Assembly: GCA_051011595.1 (NCBI GenBank)
Contig: JBPCTQ010000149.1
Coordinates: 1-11,816, forward strand
Direction: 5' to 3'
DNA from: JAOUEE01 sp051011595
GTDB lineage: Bacteria; Actinomycetota; Acidimicrobiia; Acidimicrobiales; SHLQ01
DNA length: 11,816 bases
Made by a program: the position numbers and the translations under genes. The notes under the pieces are model-generated. The model ran no database searches and had not been told where the DNA came from. It saw only the letters and a list, made by a program, of their open reading frames with translations. The stretch's first letter is position 1. Each line of letters starts with the position of its first letter. Positions 7,931 through 11,816 of the stretch are shown piece by piece.

Positions 7931-8034
7931 GATGTCCCCTCCACGGATGCCGCTCGGCGGACGGTGTCCGACCGGGACGGGTCGGTGACGGTTGGATCCT
8001 CGGAACCGCCGTCGCCGGCCCGTACCGCGGCGAC

Positions 8035-8871
8035 TCAGGCCGTGCGGCTGGGGGGAGGCCAATCGTCGCCCGGTCGCTGCCGAACCATGGCCGATTGGCT
8101 GCCGATGGCCGCCAACACACCGTCTTGGCTCCAGATGTGCACGAAGCCGTGACCGAAGCCGCGGGCCACTCCTTCGATGTTGATGTCGAGCAGGAACCAC
8201 TCCGACGGCGCCACCGCGAACACCCGCAGGGTGTTGTCGAGACTGTTGGCCATGGTCGGACGCCCGATGGCGGTGCTGATTCCCATGGGAACGAAGTCAC
8301 CCAGCACGGCGAGGCCGGCGCCCGAACCATCGGCCAGCCCCGGCATACGAGTCCACACCGCAGTACGCCCCGGTCCGAACAGGGTCGGCCCCTGACCGGG
8401 CGGGTCGCCCACCGGCACGGCCCAACGCTGGTCGAGCCGGTTCGACAGACTGTCGGCATCACTGAACGGCTCGCGCACCGGGCTGTCTTCGGGCGGTTGC
8501 ACGGCCGGCATCTCGGGGAAACGGGTCTCGACGGGATACTCCCGTCCGCCGAGGGCCGCGTTCACGGTGAGTATCTCGGTGCCGCCGACGTGACCGGTGA
8601 CGCGCGCCTGGGTGGTCTTGCGGCCTTCGACCGCGACCACCACGTCGAGATCGAGCACCTGGTCAACCGGCGCATACGACAGGTACTGGGCCGTCGCCCA
8701 CACCACCGGCCGTTCGGTGGTGCCCTCCAGCGCCGCGATGGCTGCCCCCAGGCCACAGCCGCCGAACAGGAATCGGTGCCCGGTGCAGATGCCGGGAGTG
8801 ATCGGCAGGTTCCAACGGAACGGGTTGTGCGTGGCCTCGAGACCCAACCATTGACGGGCTTCGTCACTCAT
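8035..8871 (-). CDS. Acyl-CoA thioesterase, TesB-like double hot-dog
   Basis: The protein is predicted to hydrolyse an acyl-CoA to the free acid and CoA in the cytoplasm. The 278 residues hold two hot-dog repeats. The first is HRFLFGGCGLGAAIAALE (32-49) with ATAQYLSYAPVDQVLDLDVVV (59-79) and TGHVGGTEILTVNAALG (92-108). The second is FVPMGISTAIGRPTMAN (193-209) through HIWSQDGVLAAIGSQSAMVR (245-264). In NSLDNTLRVFA (209-219), Asp212 lines up with the catalytic Asp of TesB-type enzymes as I remember them, and SQ in IGSQSAM matches the other conserved polar site. The length is normal for the family. Its ATG overlaps the stop of the upstream hydrolase (ATGA), there is no Shine-Dalgarno, and translation is probably coupled. 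The acyl chain preference is unknown. Confidence 0.88.
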   Translation of the reverse strand: MSDEARQWLGLEATHNPFRWNLPITPGICTGHRFLFGGCGLGAAIAALEGTTERPVVWATAQYLSYAPVDQVLDLDVVVAVEGRKTTQARVTGHVGGTEILTVNAALGGREYPVETRFPEMPAVQPPEDSPVREPFSDADSLSNRLDQRWAVPVGDPPGQGPTLFGPGRTAVWTRMPGLADGSGAGLAVLGDFVPMGISTAIGRPTMANSLDNTLRVFAVAPSEWFLLDINIEGVARGFGHGFVHIWSQDGVLAAIGSQSAMVRQRPGDDWPPPSRTA

Positions 8872-9710
8872 GACAGCGCGGCCACGATGCTGGCCGCCAC
8901 CCGGGCGGGGTCCTCCATGGGAGCAAAATGGGACAAGTCGTCCATCCGCTCGAGCGCACCACCCGGCAACTGATCGGCCACCTCGGGGGCAACCAGCGCC
9001 GGCGGCATTCCGTCACCGGAAGCCACCACCGTCATCGGAACTGGGAACTCCGCCAGCCGATCGGCGGTGTCGGTGACCGACTGCTCGAACACCCGAGCCT
9101 CGGTCTCACCTCGGCACTTCAAACGAACCGAGCCGTCGGGGCGGTCCTCGAATCCGTGGTCGACGTAGGCGTGCAGCGCGGTCGGCGTGGCGTGCGAGAA
9201 AGGGGGCTTCGACGCATAGTTGGTGAAGGCTTCGTCCCGGTCGGCGAACACCTCCCGACGTCGCCGAGCCGCTTGGGCCATGAGGTTCCCGCGGGACTCG
9301 CCCACTGCGGCCACCGGTATGGCGCTGAAGATGATCGGTTCCATCACCCACGCCGACCGCCACAGTCCGGGCGTCTCGATACCGGCCCGGATCAGGGCAC
9401 AACCGCCCATGGACCAACCGGCGCCATGGCGAGGACCCGAACCCGACATGGCATCAACCACGGCAGCCAGGTCTTCTGTCATTCCCGTCCAGGCCATCGA
9501 ACCGGATTCGGGCATGGTGGAGTCGCCGTGGCCTCTGAAGTCGAAGGCCACACATCGGAAACGGTCGATCAGGAACTCCACCACCGGCGCCCAGACCATG
9601 CCGTGCATGCCGGTGGCGTGACAGAGGATGAGATCCGGTCCGTCCCCGCCGAAGTCGTGGACAGCCAGCATCACATCGTCGGTCGAAGGGACCGTGGTAC
9701 GAACGGGCAC
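8868..9710 (-). CDS. Alpha/beta-fold hydrolase
   Basis: This is a cytoplasmic serine hydrolase of the MhpC/lipase-like superfamily, 280 residues from the GTG chosen here. In this numbering the oxyanion region is HATGMHG (31-37), DFRGHGDS (57-64) follows, and the nucleophile elbow GWSMGG (98-103) gives Ser100. Asp233 in ASGDG is a likely acid, and His261 in DLSHFAP is the catalytic base. The frame is open upstream to another GTG at 9830, but the extra 40 residues are Arg/Ser/Pro-rich and unlike the family, and that start would nearly abut the divergent gene at 9841. The fold usually begins like VRTTVPSTDDVMLAVHDFG, which fits the start at 9710. No strong Shine-Dalgarno supports either start. 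It overlaps the thioesterase by ATGA, suggesting joint action on ester or thioester substrates (inference). Confidence 0.87.
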   Translation of the reverse strand: MPVRTTVPSTDDVMLAVHDFGGDGPDLILCHATGMHGMVWAPVVEFLIDRFRCVAFDFRGHGDSTMPESGSMAWTGMTEDLAAVVDAMSGSGPRHGAGWSMGGCALIRAGIETPGLWRSAWVMEPIIFSAIPVAAVGESRGNLMAQAARRRREVFADRDEAFTNYASKPPFSHATPTALHAYVDHGFEDRPDGSVRLKCRGETEARVFEQSVTDTADRLAEFPVPMTVVASGDGMPPALVAPEVADQLPGGALERMDDLSHFAPMEDPARVAASIVAALS

Positions 9711-9840
9711 GGCGGCGAGGATCCCACTTCTTCGAAGTCGAGGCCGAATGGGGACCGAGAAACTTCGCGGCAGAAGCGCCGATCGGGTCGAATGACCGGG
9801 AGTGGGCGATACCCCCTGCTCACCCACCACACTGGGGTCG

Positions 9841-10095
9841 ATGCACTACACAGGGCCGGTTCGGGTGATAACCGACGCCGGCGACATCGGTGAGGCCCGG
9901 GTGGATCTCACCGACGAGGTCGACGAACGCTTCGATGCCGGTTGGGGCGGTCGGGTGTTGAACAGCGACTACCTGCTGTGGGGGCTCTCCGGGAAACGGG
10001 TTCGCCTGCGCCTGCCCGACGGCTCCGAGGTGGAGTGTGCCGTTCGACCGGCGGGCCGCCTGGTGGGTCTGAGCCCTCCGCCGTGGTCGGCCTGA
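9841..10095 (+). CDS. Small protein of unknown function (84 residues)
   Basis: I do not firmly recognise it. It encodes an 84-residue, probably beta-rich acidic protein. It opens with YTGPVRVITDAGDIGEARVD (3-22), continues with AGWGGRV (33-39) and GKRVRLRLPDGSEVECAV (51-68), and ends in PPPW. The layout vaguely recalls the small DUF4873 domain often found near monooxygenases, but this is from memory and weak. The ATG at 9841 was preferred to a GTG at 9802 because the intervening codons (Cys/Ser/Pro/Thr) look non-coding; the ribosome site is poor for both. It is divergent from the hydrolase operon and ends 29 nt from the end of the convergent coiled-coil gene. Codon use is G/C-ending like the neighbours. 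Confidence 0.65.
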   Translation: MHYTGPVRVITDAGDIGEARVDLTDEVDERFDAGWGGRVLNSDYLLWGLSGKRVRLRLPDGSEVECAVRPAGRLVGLSPPPWSA

Positions 10096-10124
10096 ACGGC
10101 GTCGAGGTCAGGTCGGTGGTGCGG

Positions 10125-10616
10125 TCACCGGCCGATCCACAACAACGCCTTTCGTGCCGTGCGGTCGGCGTACCCGGCTGCCCGCCGATGGGCCGCCGGC
10201 TTGATGGAGACGTCGGGGTCGCTCAGATCGACATCGGGCGGTTCGCTCGCCGCTGATCGATCCGACTCGCCGGTTCGGCGGCGCCCCTTCCTGGAGTCGG
10301 CCAACTGTTGACGCAGGAAGGCAGCCTCGGTCTCGGCCTTGGCGGCCCGTTCCCGGGCCTCGGCCAACTCCTGGCCGGCCTGGTGCAGGTTGGCCAGTTG
10401 GTCGACGATGCGGGTCCAGCTGTCGATGGGCACGAGCATGGCGTCACCGGAGGCCACCATGGCCTCGGCCCGACCGTCCGGCGCCCGGGCCTCGGGACGC
10501 ACCGGCTCGGCGGTCGCAGCCGATGCCGCAGGTGCGGTGTCGATGGCATTGGCCACGCCTTGCCAGACGCCGGCACTGGTGCGAGCCGCGTTGGCGGCCA
10601 GGTCGCGCAGGTTCAT
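10125..10616 (-). CDS. Coiled-coil protein of unknown function
   Basis: The 163 residues have no enzymatic motif that I can see. A short N-terminal helical stretch (1-26) and an Ala/Pro-rich linker (27-60) precede a strong coiled coil (about 66-109). The coiled coil runs from DSWTRIVDQLANLHQAGQEL through repeated Ala/Glu/Arg heptads to AAFLRQQLADSRKG. A polar Asp/Ser/Pro segment and a basic Ala-rich tail ending in ARKALLWIGR follow. The 'W..i..QLanLH.AGQ.LAEARERAAKAETEAAFLR' type of coiled coil occurs in actinobacterial proteins of unknown role (memory). The ATG overlaps the stop of the AhpD-like gene (ATGA) and there is no Shine-Dalgarno, so it is probably translated by coupling. That makes it dependent on translation through the TGA at 10934-10936. 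It may oligomerise or act as a partner or scaffold (inference only). Confidence 0.78.
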   Translation of the reverse strand: MNLRDLAANAARTSAGVWQGVANAIDTAPAASAATAEPVRPEARAPDGRAEAMVASGDAMLVPIDSWTRIVDQLANLHQAGQELAEARERAAKAETEAAFLRQQLADSRKGRRRTGESDRSAASEPPDVDLSDPDVSIKPAAHRRAAGYADRTARKALLWIGR

Positions 10617-11119
10617 GTCGGCGGCGCGTCGCCCGGCGCCCAGTTCAACTCACACTCGTCGGCCACATCGAGCACGGCGAGGGTGCGACCGAGGGAGATG
10701 AAGGTACCAATGGCCATCGACAGCTCGAGGATCTCGGCGTCGGTGTACGAGGCCCGCATACGGGCCCAGAACTCGTCGTCGAGATTGGTGTGGTCGAGTG
10801 CGAATCGCTCGGCATACTCGGCGGCCAACCGCTCGCGTTCGGTGAAGCCGTCGGTGTCACGCCACTGCTGGACCGCTTCGTAGAGGTCCTCGCCGAATCC
10901 GTCCTGCATCGCCGATGCAGATCGAGTGTTGAGTCAAATGTGGCAGTCGTTGATCTGGGCGATGCGCATGCGGGCCACTTCACGTTCGCGCGAACTGAAG
11001 CTGGCCTGTTCGTACACGACGTCGGAGACGGCCTTGGCCGCCAGTCCGAACGTGAGGGAGTGGGCCCACACCCGTTCGCGCTCGAGCCCGGGCCCATCGG
11101 GAACATCGATTCGTGCCAT
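10613..11119 (-). CDS. AhpD-like / carboxymuconolactone-decarboxylase-family protein, probable selenoprotein (C59-H-I-U62)
   Basis: Reading through one in-frame TGA (10934-10936) gives 168 residues with the features of a CMD/AhpD-type alkylhydroperoxidase. REREVARMRIAQINDCHI (44-61) meets the TGA at codon 62, then LNTRSASAMQ and the helical second half with TERERLAAEYAERFA (93-107) and ELSMAIGTFISLGR (132-145). The family normally has CxxC here, where cysteines cycle as a redox pair, usually reducing peroxides or relaying electrons. The TGA sits exactly at the second Cys. Both halves share the frame, the eight codons between the TGA and the next Met are coding-like, and that Met has no ribosome site. 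A hairpin suited to SECIS follows. A TAGGGT box 6 nt before the ATG suggests a leaderless mRNA. The stop overlaps the next gene's ATG. The alternative is a nonsense mutation (Cys TGC/TGT to TGA) in a decaying gene; the match of site and hairpin makes this less likely. Confidence 0.82.
10899..10925 (-). promoter_or_regulatory. Candidate bacterial SECIS hairpin
   Basis: On the minus strand CTGCATC (10920-10914), loop GGC (10913-10911) and GATGCAG (10910-10904) form a perfect 7-bp hairpin. The stem extends by a U.G pair, an A/A mismatch, G-C, C-G and U.G down to 10925/10899. The loop begins 20 nt after the UGA and opens with GG. This fits the remembered consensus for bacterial SECIS elements (loop about 16-37 nt from the UGA, small loop with G in its first two bases), the site bound by SelB. 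Confidence 0.65.
10934..10936 (-). other. In-frame UGA, predicted selenocysteine codon
   Basis: TGA at codon 62 of the AhpD-like gene, following TGC-CAC-ATT (C59-H60-I61). Replacing it by Cys restores the CxxC motif of the family. Coding potential and frame continue unchanged on both sides. Confidence 0.75.
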
Positions 11120-11131
11120 GCCGCGACCCTA
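11119..11131 (-). promoter_or_regulatory. Putative -10 box (TAGGGT) for leaderless selenoprotein mRNA
   Basis: On the minus strand TAGGGT (11131-11126) stands 6 nt before the ATG at 11119, the same geometry as at 3104-3116. A GGAGG farther upstream is about 15 nt from the ATG, too distant for a good ribosome site, and it would lie upstream of the predicted transcript start. Confidence 0.45.
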
Positions 11132-11152
11132 GCCCCCTCCCTCACCACTTCG

Positions 11153-11199
11153 TTCTGGTAGTGCCGCGTCAGTCCCTGCCTGACGCTGCACTACCAGAA
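11153..11199. repeat. 47-bp near-perfect palindrome (20-nt arms, 7-nt loop)
   Basis: The left arm (11153-11172, starting TTCTGGTAGTGC) and right arm (11180-11199, ending GCACTACCAGAA) are complementary at 19 of 20 positions around a TCCCTGC loop. The single mismatch is at 11165/11187. It lies between two divergent genes, where no terminator is needed. On the plus strand it is followed by GCGGCTTTT, so terminator-like action on plus-strand transcripts is possible. It may be a dispersed intergenic (REP/MITE-like) element, a regulator site or a cruciform. No second copy occurs in this window. Confidence 0.8.
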
Positions 11200-11231
11200 G
11201 CGGCTTTTGGGCGGGGCCCGGGGAGCGAAGC

Positions 11232-11257
11232 GGGTTGGTGGGGGCCGGGAGCGGGGG
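11232..11257 (+). other. Canonical G-quadruplex motif
   Basis: Four G-runs of at least 3 are present on the plus strand: GGG 11232-11234, GGGGG 11240-11244, GGG 11247-11249 and GGGGG 11253-11257, with loops of 5, 2 and 3 nt. Further G-runs lie just upstream (11208-11223). It sits 14 nt before the predicted -10 box of the MBL gene on the non-template strand. Chance occurrence is possible at this GC content. Confidence 0.45.
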
Positions 11258-11271
11258 TCCAGGTCACCGCG

Positions 11272-11284
11272 TAGGGTCACGGCC

Positions 11285-11285
<1 letters not shown>
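11272..11285 (+). promoter_or_regulatory. Putative -10 box (TAGGGT) for leaderless MBL-gene mRNA
   Basis: TAGGGT at 11272-11277 lies 7 nt before the ATG at 11285, with no Shine-Dalgarno between them. This is the third instance of the same hexamer and spacing in the window. GGTCAC occurs twice (11262-11267 and 11275-11280), the second overlapping the box. Confidence 0.5.

Positions 11286-11816
<531 letters not shown>

Noticed and set aside
9711..9830. N-terminal 40-residue extension of the hydrolase from the GTG at 9830
   Set aside because: It is Arg/Ser/Pro-rich, unlike the family, has no ribosome site, and would leave 10 nt to the divergent gene. It is kept as an alternative only.
7888..9893. 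Long plus-strand ORFs opposite the thioesterase and hydrolase (7888-8973, 8928-9893)
   Set aside because: They are antisense to genes with intact catalytic motifs; His/Arg/Gly-rich translations indicate a non-coding frame.
10613..10909. Separate short gene starting at the ATG at 10909
   Set aside because: It has no ribosome site, it would lack the N-terminal half of the CMD fold and the redox motif, and coding-like sequence continues upstream of this ATG in the same frame.
10613..11119. Pseudogene broken by a nonsense mutation
   Set aside because: Not excluded, but less likely. The stop lies precisely on a redox Cys position, a SECIS-like hairpin follows at the right distance, no other lesion is present, and the downstream overlap with the next gene is intact.
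11262..11280. GGTCAC direct repeat as an operator for the MBL gene
   Set aside because: Six-base repeats are common at this composition and no further copies or known regulator support it.

Overview
The window is a gene-dense, high-GC stretch with strongly G/C-ending codons. An LLM-type flavin/F420 oxidoreductase, a steroid-type 3-ketoacyl-CoA thiolase, a thiolase-like protein of the TLP1 type and starts that look leaderless after a TAnnnT box all suggest an actinobacterium. Acidimicrobiia or a relative is my guess; no rRNA or other marker is present to prove it. I see twelve protein genes, no RNA genes, no insertion sequences and no CRISPR array. No gene-free stretch exceeds about 210 bases.

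Layout. Positions 1-2263 (+): a PLP aminotransferase cut by the left edge and a coupled MFS permease. 2371-3024 (+): a membrane-anchored DM13 protein. 3116-4294 (+): a FadA5-like thiolase. 4328-6810 (-): a two-gene operon of a TLP1-type thiolase homologue without catalytic residues, followed by an LLM oxidoreductase. 6874-7827 (+): an SDR. 8035-9710 (-): an alpha/beta hydrolase overlapping a TesB-like acyl-CoA thioesterase. 9841-10095 (+): an 84-residue protein. 10125-11119 (-): an AhpD/carboxymuconolactone-decarboxylase-like protein overlapping a coiled-coil protein. 11285 to the right edge (+): a metallo-beta-lactamase-fold protein. Thiolase, TLP1, SDR, LLM, thioesterase and hydrolase together suggest catabolism of acyl-CoA, steroid-like or other hydrophobic substrates, but no complete pathway is present.

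The main discovery is the AhpD-like gene at 10613-11119 (-). It looks like two ORFs split by a TGA at 10934-10936. Both halves are in the same frame, and the TGA falls exactly on the second cysteine of the family's CxxC redox motif (C59-H-I-TGA62). Immediately downstream is a 7-bp perfect hairpin with a GGC loop 20 nt after the TGA, which is the geometry of a bacterial SECIS element. The simplest reading is a CxxU selenoprotein that routine annotation would break into two genes or call a pseudogene. Its stop codon overlaps the start of the next gene, so expression of the coiled-coil protein may depend on selenocysteine insertion.

Other structure: three genes (3116, 11119, 11285) start 6-7 nt after an identical TAGGGT box with no usable Shine-Dalgarno, which suggests leaderless transcripts. 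The region between the selenoprotein and MBL genes also holds a 47-bp near-perfect palindrome and a canonical G-quadruplex motif.
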